64,000 nt of DNA from Pseudomonas zanjanensis (lineage in GTDB: Bacteria > Pseudomonadota > Gammaproteobacteria > Pseudomonadales > Pseudomonadaceae): the NCBI RefSeq assembly GCF_014268745.2, contig NZ_JABWRB020000003.1:589821-653820 (forward strand). Direction: 5' to 3'. The notes under the pieces were generated by a model. The model was not told the origin of the DNA. It saw nothing but the letters and a program-made list of their open reading frames with translations, and searched no databases. Positions 18,240 to 27,945 of this stretch are shown in pieces. The translations under genes were made by a program, and so were the position numbers. Each line of letters begins with the position of its first letter. Positions within the stretch are counted from its first letter, which is position 1.

Positions 18240-19087
18240 ATGTTTCCCGAAAGCTTTACCTTCTCCATCGCCGACTGGGTCAACGGTTGGGTTGATTCCT
18301 TGGTGACCAATTATGGCGATGTGTTCCGGCACATCTCCGACACCCTGCTGTGGGCCATCGTCAACCTCGAAGGCCTGCTGCGCATGGCGCCGTGGTGGTT
18401 GATGCTGGCCATCGTCGGCGGCGTTGCCTGGCACGCCACCCGCAAGGTCGTCGCTACGGCGGTGATCGTCGGCCTGTTGTTCCTGGTGGGTGCGGTGGGC
18501 CTGTGGGACAAATTGATGCAGACCCTCGCCCTGATGCTGGTGGCGACGCTGATCTCGGTGATGATCGGCATTCCCCTGGGCATTCTCTCGGCGCGCAGCA
18601 ATCGCCTGCGTTCGGTGCTGATGCCGTTGCTGGACATCATGCAGACCATGCCGAGCTTCGTGTACCTGATTCCGGTATTGATGCTGTTCGGCCTGGGCAA
18701 GGTCCCGGCGATCTTCGCCACGGTGATCTACGCCGCGCCGCCGTTGATTCGCCTGACCGACCTGGGCATCCGCCAGGTGGACGGCGAAGTGATGGAGGCG
18801 ATCAACGCCTTCGGCGCCAACCGCTGGCAGCAGCTGTTCGGCGTGCAACTGCCCCTGGCCCTGCCGAGCATCATGGCCGGGATCAACCAGACCACCATGA
18901 TGGCCCTGTCGATGGTCGTCATCGCCTCGATGATCGGCGCCCGTGGCTTGGGTGAAGACGTGTTGGTGGGCATCCAGACCCTCAACGTCGGGCGTGGCCT
19001 GGAAGCGGGCCTGGCCATTGTGATTCTCGCCGTGGTCATCGACCGCATTACCCAGGCCTATGGTCGTCCTCGGCATGAGGTGAGCAA

Positions 19088-19091
<4 letters not shown>
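18240..19091 (+). CDS. hutW: Histidine ABC importer permease
   Basis: A 283-residue ProW-like inner-membrane permease with an N-terminal extension and about six to seven helices. The cytoplasmic coupling loop EAINAFGANRWQQLFGVQLPLALPSIMAGINQ carries the EAA-type motif that docks on the ATPase. Its stop overlaps the hutV start as ATGA, giving coupled translation. The 71-bp gap after hutX is usual for a separately regulated, more abundant binding protein. Confidence 0.93.
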
Positions 19092-19918
<827 letters not shown>

Positions 19919-19945
19919 GGGATTTGTGGTGGCTGGCGCGCTTTT

Positions 19946-20036
19946 GTGGCGAGGGAGCTTGCTCCCGCTCGGGCGCGTAGCGGCCGCTTCTTTTGGGCCT
20001 GCTGCGCAGTCCAGCGGGAGCAAGCTCCCTCGCCAC
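19946..20036. repeat. REP-like inverted pair, family B
   Basis: Both arms are intact, with CCGCTCGGGCGCG and CGCAGTCCAGCGG as inner arms. It separates hutXWV from the MIO-less histidase paralogue and makes read-through between them uncertain. Confidence 0.88.
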
Positions 20037-20093
20037 AGAGGCTGTACCTTTAGCCAGATGTGCTGCTGAAAAGAATTTTCCATGAGGTTTGAG

Positions 20094-21617
20094 ATGTCCC
20101 AGGCTGAAAAAATCATCATCACCGGCGCCCCGTTGCGCTGGCAGGACGTGGTCGCCGTCGCTCGCTTCGGCGCGGTGCTAGAGCTGTCGACCCAGACCTG
20201 GGCACGGATCGACAATGCCCAGGCCATCGTCCAGCGCATCGTCGCCAGCGGCGAGCGTGCCTATGGCGTCAACACCGGCCTGGGCGCCTTGTGCAATGTC
20301 TCGCTCAAGGATGAACAACTCAGCCAACTGTCGCGCAACACCCTGCTCAGCCATGCCTGTGGCGTCGGCCCGGTGCTCTGCGACGAGCAGACCCGGGCGA
20401 TTCTCTGCGCGGCCATCCACAACTACAGCCAGGGCAAGTCCGGCATCCACCGCCGCGTGGTCGAGGCGCTGCTGGCCCTGCTCAATCGCGGCATCACCCC
20501 GCAAGTGCCGTCCCAGGGTTCGGTGGGTTACCTGACCCACATGGCCCACATCGGCATTGCGTTGCTGGGCGTTGGCCAGGTCAGCTATCGCGGGCAAATC
20601 GTCCCGGCGCAACAGGCCCTGGCCGCCGAAGGTTTGCAACCGGTGCAACTGGGGGCCAAGGACGGTTTGTGCCTGGTCAACGGCACGCCGTGCATGACCG
20701 GTCTCAGTTGCCTGGCCCTGGCCGATGCCACGCGGCTGGTGCAATGGGCCGACGTGATCGGCGCCATGAGTTTCGAGGCCCAGCGCGGCCAGATCGCCGC
20801 GTTCGACGCCGACGTCATCGCCCTCAAGCCACACCCGGGCATGCAGAAGGTCGGCGTCAACTTGCGGGCACTGCTCGACGGCAGCGAAGTCATCGCCGGT
20901 AGCCTGGGTATTCGCACCCAGGACGCCTTGAGTATCCGTTCGATTCCCCAGGTACACGGCGCGGCTCGCGACCAATTGGCCCATGCCCGACAACAGATCG
21001 AAACCGAACTCAACTCGGTGACCGATAACCCGCTGTTGCTGGGGACACCGGAGAACTTCCGGGTCATGTCCCAGGCCAATCCCCACGGCCAATCGGTGGC
21101 GTTGGCGGCAGACCTGCTGGCGATTGCCATGGCAGAGATCGGCTCCATCGCCGAGCGCCGCCTCGACCGTCTGATCAACCCGCACGTCAGCGGGCTGCCA
21201 GCCTTCCTGGTGGCCAACCCCGGCGTGAACTCTGGAATGATGATCGTGCAATACGTCGCCGCATCGCTGTGCGCGGAAAACAAGCAATTGGCGCAACCGG
21301 CGGTGCTGGACAATTTCGTCACCTCCGGGTTGCAGGAAGACCATTTGAGCATGGGCACCAACGCCGCCCTGAAGTTGCATCGAGCGCTGGAAAACTGCAC
21401 GCAGATCCTCGCCATCGAATACCTGCTGGCGGCCCAGGCCTTTGAATTTCTCAAGACGCAGCGCTTCGGCGCCGGGACGGACATCGCCTGGAAGTTGCTG
21501 CGCGAGCGTGTTCCGGCCTACGACCAGGATCGCTGGCTGGCGCCGGACATCGCCAGCGCCGCCGGGCTGCTAAAAGATCCGAACGTGCTGCACAACCTAC
21601 TACCCAATTTGAACTGA
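20094..21617 (+). CDS. Histidine ammonia-lyase paralogue lacking the MIO-forming triad
   Basis: A 507-residue member of the HAL/PAL/TAL family, collinear with HutH encoded next door. It retains Tyr57 (YGVNTGLG), His87 (SHACGVG), Asn196 (LVNGTPC), Gln276, Arg282 and Glu415 (QEDHLSM). However, residues 142-149 read GSVGYLTH where HutH has GSVGASGDLAP: the Ala-Ser-Gly that cyclises to the MIO cofactor is cleanly deleted. The tyrosine of QDPYSLR is Leu279 (QDALSIR). Normal ammonia-lyase chemistry is therefore not expected. It is not a decayed gene, because the full frame and most other positions are intact. The start at 20094 is preferred over 20082 because ATGAGG lies 7 bases before it. Duplicate hutH genes are known in P. 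fluorescens. Confidence 0.9.
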   Translation: MSQAEKIIITGAPLRWQDVVAVARFGAVLELSTQTWARIDNAQAIVQRIVASGERAYGVNTGLGALCNVSLKDEQLSQLSRNTLLSHACGVGPVLCDEQTRAILCAAIHNYSQGKSGIHRRVVEALLALLNRGITPQVPSQGSVGYLTHMAHIGIALLGVGQVSYRGQIVPAQQALAAEGLQPVQLGAKDGLCLVNGTPCMTGLSCLALADATRLVQWADVIGAMSFEAQRGQIAAFDADVIALKPHPGMQKVGVNLRALLDGSEVIAGSLGIRTQDALSIRSIPQVHGAARDQLAHARQQIETELNSVTDNPLLLGTPENFRVMSQANPHGQSVALAADLLAIAMAEIGSIAERRLDRLINPHVSGLPAFLVANPGVNSGMMIVQYVAASLCAENKQLAQPAVLDNFVTSGLQEDHLSMGTNAALKLHRALENCTQILAIEYLLAAQAFEFLKTQRFGAGTDIAWKLLRERVPAYDQDRWLAPDIASAAGLLKDPNVLHNLLPNLN

Positions 21618-21748
21618 TCAAAAATAGCGCCAGCGTGCCAAGGCACCTATAGCCCACAAGGCATCGCCCAAAAAGCGAAGGTGACGGATAACGGAACATT
21701 CCGGAGCGACTGGCGGGTGAAAAACAAAACTCTCAAAAGGAGCAATAC

Positions 21749-23281
21749 ATGACTGCCTTAAACCTGATTCCCGGCCAATTGAGCCTGGCTCAATTGCGTG
21801 ACATCTATCAGCACCCGGTCACCCTGAGCCTGGACGCCAGCGCGTCGGCGCAGATCGAGGCCAGTGTTGCGTGCGTGGAACAGATCCTCGCCGAGAACCG
21901 TACCGCCTACGGCATCAACACCGGTTTTGGCCTGTTGGCCTCGACCCGCATTGCCAGCGAAGACCTGGAGAACCTGCAGCGCTCCCTGGTGCTGTCCCAT
22001 GCCGCTGGCGTGGGCGAGCCGATCAGCGATGCGCTGGTGCGCTTAGTCATGGTGCTCAAGGTCAACAGCCTGAGCCGGGGTTTTTCCGGCATCCGTCGGC
22101 AGGTGATCGATGCGCTGATTGCGCTGATCAATGCCGAGGTCTACCCGCACATCCCGCTCAAGGGTTCGGTCGGTGCGTCCGGTGACTTGGCGCCGCTGGC
22201 CCATATGTCCTTGGTGCTGCTGGGCGAAGGCAAGGCCCGCTACAAGGGCGAATGGCTGCCGGCCGTCGACGCCCTGAAAGTGGCGGGCCTCGCGCCGCTG
22301 ACCCTGGCCGCCAAGGAAGGCCTGGCGCTGCTCAACGGCACCCAGGTCTCCACCGCGTTTGCCCTGCGTGGCCTGTTCGAAGGCGAAGACCTGTTCGCCG
22401 GTGCCCTGGCCTTGGGCAGCCTCACGGTGGAAGCGGTGCTCGGTTCGCGTTCGCCATTCGATGCACGCATCCATGCCGCCCGCGGCCAGAAAGGCCAGAT
22501 CGATGCCGCCGCGGCCTACCGCGATCTGCTGGGCGAGCGCAGCGAAGTCTCCGATTCGCACCAGAACTGCGACAAGGTCCAGGACCCGTACTCCCTGCGC
22601 TGCCAGCCGCAAGTGATGGGCGCCTGCCTGACCCAGTTCCGCCAGGCTGCCGAAGTGCTGGTGATCGAGGCCAACGCGGTGTCGGACAACCCGCTGGTGT
22701 TCGCCGCCGAGGGTGACGTGATTTCCGGTGGCAACTTCCACGCCGAACCGGTGGCGATGGCCGCCGACAACATGGCCCTGGCGATTGCCGAAATCGGCTC
22801 CCTGAGCGAGCGGCGCATTTCGCTGATGATGGACAAGCACATGTCGCAGCTGCCGCCGTTCCTGGTGGCCAATGGCGGGGTGAACTCCGGCTTCATGATT
22901 GCCCAAGTGACTGCGGCCGCCCTGGCCAGTGAAAACAAGGCGCTGTCCCATCCCCATTCGGTGGACAGCCTGCCGACCTCGGCCAACCAGGAAGATCACG
23001 TCTCCATGGCCCCGGCTGCGGGCAAGCGCTTGTGGGAAATGGCCGAGAACACCCGTGGGATTTTGGCGGTGGAATGGCTGGCGGCGTGCCAGGGGCTGGA
23101 CCTGCGCGGTGGTTTGAAGACCTCCGCCAAGCTGGAACAGGCCCGGGGTCTGTTGCGTGCAGAAGTGCCGTTCTATGAGAAGGACCGGTTCTTTGCGCCG
23201 GACATCAATGCAGCCAGCGAGCTGTTGGCGAGTCGGTGCCTGAACGAATTGGTTACGGCGCAGTTGTTGCCGAGCCTGTAA
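21749..23281 (+). CDS. hutH: Histidine ammonia-lyase
   Basis: Removes ammonia from L-histidine to give trans-urocanate, the first step of the pathway. The 510 residues hold all catalytic landmarks: Tyr54, His84, the MIO triad Ala143-Ser144-Gly145 in GSVGASGDLAPLAHM, Asn in LLNGTQVS, VQDPYSLRCQPQ, and NQEDHVSM. It is the competent histidase of the locus. AAAAGGAG lies 9 bases before the ATG. The 131 bp upstream contain no REP, so it may be read together with the preceding paralogue. Confidence 0.97.
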   Translation: MTALNLIPGQLSLAQLRDIYQHPVTLSLDASASAQIEASVACVEQILAENRTAYGINTGFGLLASTRIASEDLENLQRSLVLSHAAGVGEPISDALVRLVMVLKVNSLSRGFSGIRRQVIDALIALINAEVYPHIPLKGSVGASGDLAPLAHMSLVLLGEGKARYKGEWLPAVDALKVAGLAPLTLAAKEGLALLNGTQVSTAFALRGLFEGEDLFAGALALGSLTVEAVLGSRSPFDARIHAARGQKGQIDAAAAYRDLLGERSEVSDSHQNCDKVQDPYSLRCQPQVMGACLTQFRQAAEVLVIEANAVSDNPLVFAAEGDVISGGNFHAEPVAMAADNMALAIAEIGSLSERRISLMMDKHMSQLPPFLVANGGVNSGFMIAQVTAAALASENKALSHPHSVDSLPTSANQEDHVSMAPAAGKRLWEMAENTRGILAVEWLAACQGLDLRGGLKTSAKLEQARGLLRAEVPFYEKDRFFAPDINAASELLASRCLNELVTAQLLPSL

Positions 23282-23330
23282 GGGCCTCATCGCGAGCAGG
23301 CACACATGATGTTGATCCGACTCGATACCT

Positions 23331-23460
23331 GTGGGAGCGGGCTTGCTCGCGAAAGCGCAGGGTCAGCTTGCATCAATGTCGAATGTACCGCCGTCTTCGC
23401 GAGCAAGCCCGCTCTCACAGGTTCTGTGCAGTCCTTGTGGGAGCGAGCCTGCTCGCGATT
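23331..23460. repeat. REP-like cluster, family A (pair plus single arm)
   Basis: An inverted pair at 23331-23419 (its right arm has one change, GCTCTCACAG) is followed by a single arm at 23437-23460. A truncated TCATCGCGAGCAGG at 23288 may be a remnant of a fourth. It fills the hutH-hutI gap. Confidence 0.85.
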
Positions 23461-23486
23461 GATTTTGATAATTCGAGGAAACCGGG

Positions 23487-24689
23487 ATGAAAACCCTCTG
23501 GCAAAACTGCCACGCCGCCACAATGGCCCAGGGCGTCTACTCGATCATCGAAGACGCCGCCATCGTCACCCAGGGCGAGCACATTCAATGGATCGGCCCG
23601 CGCGCCGAGTTGCCAGCAGGCGACTACCCGGCGGTCTACGACCTCAAGGGCGCCTGGGTCACGCCGGGGCTGATCGACTGCCACACCCACACGGTGTTTG
23701 GCGGCAACCGCAGCGGTGAGTTCGAACAGCGCCTGCAAGGTGTCAGCTACGCCGAAATCGCCGCGGCCGGCGGTGGCATCGCCAGCACCGTGCGCGCCAC
23801 CCGCGCCGCCAGTGAAGACGAGCTGTTCGCCAGCGCGGCCAAACGCCTGAAAAGCCTGATGCGTGACGGCGTGACCACGGTGGAAATCAAGTCCGGCTAT
23901 GGCCTGGACCTGGCCAGCGAACGCAAGATCTTGCGGGTCATTCGCCGCCTCGCTGCCGAACTTCCGGTCAGCGTACGCAGCACCTGCCTGGCGGCCCACG
24001 CCTTGCCACCGGAATACAAGGACCGCGCCGATGATTACATCGAGCACATCTGCACCGAGATGCTGCCGGCCCTGGCGGCAGAGGGGCTGGTGGATGCGGT
24101 GGACGCCTTTTGCGAATACCTGGCCTTTTCCCCGGCGCAGGTCGAGCGGGTGTTTATCACCGCGCAACAACTGGGGCTGCCGGTGAAGCTGCACGCCGAA
24201 CAGTTGTCATCGCTGCATGGTTCCAGCCTTGCGGCGCGTTACCAGGCGCTGTCGGCCGATCACCTGGAGTTCATGACCGAGGACGATGCCAAGGCCATGG
24301 CCGAATCCGGCACCGTGGCGGTGCTGTTGCCGGGCGCATTTTATTTCCTGCGCGAAACCCAGCTGCCGCCCATGGACGCCCTGCGCAAGCACGGCGTGAA
24401 AATCGCCGTGGCCAGCGACCTCAACCCCGGCACTTCGCCGGCGTTGTCGTTGCGCTTGATGTTGAACATGGCCTGCACCTGTTTGCGCATGACCCCGGAA
24501 GAAGCCTTGGCGGGGGCGACGATTCATGCGGCCCAGGCCTTGGGCATGGCGCAGACCCACGGTTCGCTGGAAGCCGGCAAGGTCGCGGATTTTGTCGCCT
24601 GGCACATCGACCGCCCAGCCGACCTGGCGTACTGGCTCGGTGGCGACCTGGAAAAACGCGTCGTGCGTCACGGCGTGGAAATCGATTGA
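23487..24689 (+). CDS. hutI: Imidazolonepropionase
   Basis: Hydrolyses 4-imidazolone-5-propionate to N-formimidoyl-L-glutamate, the third step, passing the product to HutF. The 400-residue amidohydrolase has the metal motif DCHTHTVFGGNRSGEF, the substrate loop KSGYGLDLASE, HAEQLSSLHGSSLAARY, and the metal aspartate in ASDLNPGTSPALS. ATG is preceded by CGAGGAAACCGGG. The hutG start follows 11 bp after the stop, so the two form a pair. Confidence 0.97.
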   Translation: MKTLWQNCHAATMAQGVYSIIEDAAIVTQGEHIQWIGPRAELPAGDYPAVYDLKGAWVTPGLIDCHTHTVFGGNRSGEFEQRLQGVSYAEIAAAGGGIASTVRATRAASEDELFASAAKRLKSLMRDGVTTVEIKSGYGLDLASERKILRVIRRLAAELPVSVRSTCLAAHALPPEYKDRADDYIEHICTEMLPALAAEGLVDAVDAFCEYLAFSPAQVERVFITAQQLGLPVKLHAEQLSSLHGSSLAARYQALSADHLEFMTEDDAKAMAESGTVAVLLPGAFYFLRETQLPPMDALRKHGVKIAVASDLNPGTSPALSLRLMLNMACTCLRMTPEEALAGATIHAAQALGMAQTHGSLEAGKVADFVAWHIDRPADLAYWLGGDLEKRVVRHGVEID

Positions 24690-24700
24690 GGAGAACGGTT

Positions 24701-25504
24701 GTGGAGAAGGTCCTGAATTTCAAGCAAGGGCGCGTGCCGCTGTTGATCAGCATGCCCCACGCCGGCCTGCGCCTGACCCCGGCGGTACAGGCCGGGTTGA
24801 TCCCCGAGGCCCAGAGCCTGCCGGACACTGACTGGCACATTCCCAAGCTCTATGAGTTCGCCAATGAGTTGGGCGCCAGCACCCTGGCTGCGGAATACTC
24901 GCGGTTCGTCGTCGACCTGAATCGTCCCGCCGATGACAAACCGATGTACGTCGGCGCCACCACCGGTCTGTACCCGGCGACGCTGTTCGATGGCGTGCCG
25001 TTGTTTCGCGAAGGACTGGAACCGTCGGCCGAGGAGCGGGCGACGTATCTGCAACAAGTCTGGATGCCGTACCACCAGGCACTGCAGCAGGAACTGGCGC
25101 GGCTCAAGGCCGAGTTCGGCTATGCCTTGCTGTTCGATGCCCATTCGATCCGTTCGGTGATCCCGCACCTGTTCGACGGCAAGTTGCCGGATTTCAACCT
25201 GGGTACTTTCAACGGCGCCAGTTGCGACCCGACCCTGGCCAGTCAACTCGAAGCCATCTGTGCTCGCCATGGCCAGTTCACCCATGTGCTCAACGGGCGT
25301 TTCAAGGGCGGACACATCACCCGGTATTACGGCAACCCGGCCGAGGACATTCACGCGGTGCAACTGGAACTGTGCCAAAGCACCTACATGGAAGAGTTCG
25401 AACCGTTCAACTATCGCTCCGATCTGGCGGCGCCGACCCAGGTGGTGCTCAGGGAATTGTTGGAAGGCTTCCTGGCGTGGGGGCAAAAGGCCTACAAACA
25501 TTAA
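24701..25504 (+). CDS. hutG: N-formylglutamate deformylase
   Basis: Releases formate and L-glutamate from N-formyl-L-glutamate, the last step of the route. The 267-residue protein opens with GRVPLLISMPHAGLRL, continues DTDWHIPKLYEFA and FVVDLNRPADD, and has LFDAHSIRSVIPHLFDG and KGGHITRYYG, all conserved in this zinc hydrolase family. The open frame extends upstream into hutI, but GTG at 24701 with TGAGGAGAA before it gives the standard length. Confidence 0.95.
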   Translation: MEKVLNFKQGRVPLLISMPHAGLRLTPAVQAGLIPEAQSLPDTDWHIPKLYEFANELGASTLAAEYSRFVVDLNRPADDKPMYVGATTGLYPATLFDGVPLFREGLEPSAEERATYLQQVWMPYHQALQQELARLKAEFGYALLFDAHSIRSVIPHLFDGKLPDFNLGTFNGASCDPTLASQLEAICARHGQFTHVLNGRFKGGHITRYYGNPAEDIHAVQLELCQSTYMEEFEPFNYRSDLAAPTQVVLRELLEGFLAWGQKAYKH

Positions 25505-25554
25505 CCTGTGACCAAGCAGTCTTTGTGAAGGACTTCTTGTGAACGGGGGCTTCT

Positions 25555-25647
25555 GTGGCGAGGGAGCTTGCTCCCGCTTGAGTGCGCAGCGCTCAGAAGA
25601 TTCTTGGGGCGGCTTCGCCACCCAGCGGGAGCAAGCTCCCTCGCCAC
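25555..25647. repeat. REP-like inverted pair, family B
   Basis: It follows hutG at 50 bp and closes the hut locus. The inner part reads TTGAGTGCGCAGCGCTCAGAAG, itself partly self-complementary. Confidence 0.88.
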
Positions 25648-25798
25648 AAAAGCATTTCAAGCCGCTCTCCCTGTCGCCACCGTGCAAAACCAAGTCGCCA
25701 CAGTTCACCTTTACCTCCTCGACGCTGCGTAATGTTCCAGGCACGGTGCACCTAGACGCCGACCTACAACAATCCACTGCCGCACGAGACCCCTCGCG

Positions 25799-26746
25799 AT
25801 GAAAAGACTGTCCAAGCGCTGTCTGTCGTTCCTCTGCGGTACCGTTCTACTAAGCTCCGGCGCGATGGCCGCCGAGCCTGCATCCTGCCAGACCGTACGC
25901 ATGGGCGTGGTCAACTGGACCGACGTGATTGCCACCAGCGGCATGGCCGACGTGTTGCTCTCCGGGCTGGGATACGAAAGCAAGCAGACCAGCGCCGTGC
26001 AGCAGATCATCTTCGCCGGCATCCGCGACAAGCGGCTCGACATCTTCCTGGGCTATTGGAAACCGGCGATGGACAAGAACATCGCCCCGTTCCTGGCGGC
26101 CAACCAGGTGAAGGTCCTGGATAAACCCAGTCTGGCCGATGCCCAGGCCACCTTGGCCGTCCCGGACTACGTGGCCGCGGCGGGGCTCAAGACCTTTGCC
26201 GACATCGCCCGGTTCAAGGATCAGCTCGGAGGCAAGATCTATGGCATCGAGCCGGGCAGTGGCGCCAACACCACCATCAAGACCATGATCGAAACCAATC
26301 ACTTTGGCCTCAAGGATTTCAAGCTGATCGAATCCGGTGAGGCCGGGATGCTGGCAGCGGTGCAGCGGGCCGTGAATCGCAAGGAGTTCGTGGTGTTCGT
26401 TGGCTGGACCCCGCACCCGATGAACATCAACATGAACATCGCCTACCTGACGGGCAGCGAAGACGTCTATGGTCCGAACGAAGGCGCCGCGACCGTGTCC
26501 ACGGTGACCGCGCCGGACTACGCCCAGCGTTGCCCCAACGTTCAGCGGCTGCTGGAAAATCTCACGTTCACCGCCGCCCAGGAAAGCCAGCTGATGGTGC
26601 CGATCATGGAACGCAAGACACCCCAGGACGTCGCTCGGCAATGGCTGCGCGAGCATCCCGAGGATTTGCAGCGCTGGCTCGCCGGCGTGACCAGCTTCGA
26701 TGGCAAGGATGGCGTAGCGGCGGTTCAGGCCAGCCTCAAGCGCTGA
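25799..26746 (+). CDS. Orphan betaine/choline-type periplasmic binding protein
   Basis: A 315-residue ABC substrate-binding protein with signal peptide ending GAMAAEP. The mature protein (MGVVNWTDVIATSGMADVL; DIFLGYWKPAMDK; IYGIEPGSGANTTIK; VGWTPHPMNINMNIAYL) matches the OpuAC/ChoX/CaiX group that binds quaternary ammonium compounds in an aromatic cage. No permease or ATPase is adjacent. In P. aeruginosa, orphan proteins of this group (BetX, CaiX) deliver ligands to a shared CbcWV core. It is paralogous to HutX and could alternatively serve HutWV. A REP pair lies on each side. Confidence 0.87.
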   Translation: MKRLSKRCLSFLCGTVLLSSGAMAAEPASCQTVRMGVVNWTDVIATSGMADVLLSGLGYESKQTSAVQQIIFAGIRDKRLDIFLGYWKPAMDKNIAPFLAANQVKVLDKPSLADAQATLAVPDYVAAAGLKTFADIARFKDQLGGKIYGIEPGSGANTTIKTMIETNHFGLKDFKLIESGEAGMLAAVQRAVNRKEFVVFVGWTPHPMNINMNIAYLTGSEDVYGPNEGAATVSTVTAPDYAQRCPNVQRLLENLTFTAAQESQLMVPIMERKTPQDVARQWLREHPEDLQRWLAGVTSFDGKDGVAAVQASLKR

Positions 26747-26773
26747 CACAACCTTATGGACACTGATACCCCT

Positions 26774-26865
26774 GTGGCGAGGGAGCTTGCTCCCGCTGGG
26801 TTGCGAAGCAGCCCTAAAAAAAAGCGGGCGCTGCGCACCCGAGCGGGAGCAAGCTCCCTCGCCAC
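26774..26865. repeat. REP-like inverted pair, family B
   Basis: It is followed by three short direct repeats of GCCACAGAA-type sequence up to about 26886, apparently generated from the end of the REP arm. Confidence 0.87.
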
Positions 26866-26928
26866 AGAAGCCACAGAAGCCACAAAAACGGCTGAGCCAC
26901 ATCCTCTTTCGACGCATGGCAATCCAAG

Positions 26929-27840
26929 ATGGCCTACCCACTTTCCCAGGCAATGTCCGCCTTCATCGACAAAACCCTGAGCTTCACCGCCCCGGACGAC
27001 AGCCTCGACGGTTCGCGCCAGGCCTACAGCCAGATGTGCCGGGCGTTTACCCCGCCGCGTCCGCCAACGCTCGCGGTGGAGGATTTGCAGTTGGCCGGCG
27101 TGGCCATCCGGGCCTATCACCCGCGCATTGCGCCGCCGCTCGCCGGCTGGCCGTGCATTCTCTACCTGCACGGTGGCGGTTGGGTGGTGGGGGACCTGGA
27201 TTCTCATGACTTCATCTGCATGGAACTGGCGGCTGAGCTTGGCGCGTTGGTAGTGGCGGTGGATTACCGGCTGGCCCCGGAGCATCCGTTTCCGGCCGCG
27301 TTCGAAGATTGCCTCGCGGTGTGGCACCACTTGGCGGACACCCCGTTTGCCATCGACCCGCGTCGCCGGGCGGTGGCCGGTGACAGTGCCGGCGGCAACC
27401 TCGCCGCTGCGTTGTGCTTGGCCTTGCGCGATGCCGGGCAGCCGTTGCCCCGGGCCCAGGTGTTGATCTACCCGGCGCTTGGTGGCCCGGCGGATTTGCC
27501 CTCACGTCAAGCGTGCGAAGATGCCCCGCTCTTGAGTGGCCGCGACCTGGAGCGCTATGAGGCGCTGTACCTGTGTGGCGTCCGGCCCACGCCTTATGCC
27601 ATGCCGCTACTCGCCGACGACCTGGGCGGCCTGCCGCCAGCGCTGGTTGCCGTCGCGCAATGGGACCCGCTGCGCGACGATGGTGTCCGTTACAGCGAGC
27701 GGCTGAAAGCCGCAGGGGTGGACTCCGTGCTGTATATCGGCGAAGGGCTGGTCCACGGTTGCCTGCGTGGCCGGGGCCAGGTGCCAGAGGTCGATCAGTT
27801 GTATCGCACGCTGCTGGCGTTCCTGGCTGACATGCTTTGA
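26929..27840 (+). CDS. Alpha/beta hydrolase, hormone-sensitive-lipase family
   Basis: A 303-residue cytoplasmic esterase-type enzyme. The oxyanion motif HGGGW stands before the nucleophile motif GDSAGG. The acid is probably Asp in AQWDPLRDDG and the base His in EGLVHGC, so the triad is complete. Family members hydrolyse short acyl esters; the natural substrate here is unknown. The start could be ATG 26929 or ATG 26953, as neither has a strong ribosome site. It has no signal peptide and no clear operon partner. Confidence 0.9.
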   Translation: MAYPLSQAMSAFIDKTLSFTAPDDSLDGSRQAYSQMCRAFTPPRPPTLAVEDLQLAGVAIRAYHPRIAPPLAGWPCILYLHGGGWVVGDLDSHDFICMELAAELGALVVAVDYRLAPEHPFPAAFEDCLAVWHHLADTPFAIDPRRRAVAGDSAGGNLAAALCLALRDAGQPLPRAQVLIYPALGGPADLPSRQACEDAPLLSGRDLERYEALYLCGVRPTPYAMPLLADDLGGLPPALVAVAQWDPLRDDGVRYSERLKAAGVDSVLYIGEGLVHGCLRGRGQVPEVDQLYRTLLAFLADML

Positions 27841-27945
27841 CTGCGCAGGGGGCATGCTCATTAAGGTGATTCGGGTTTATGATGCCGGACGGCAGATTAA
27901 ATAGACGTCCCCACAGGGATGACTCGACCCCTTACGGAGCGCGCA

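Noticed and set aside
20082..20094. Frameshift or sequencing error as explanation for the missing MIO triad in the HutH paralogue
   Set aside because: The deletion is exactly nine bases, in frame, and the flanking residues diverge too (YLTH for DLAP; Leu279 for Tyr), which is unlike a read error.
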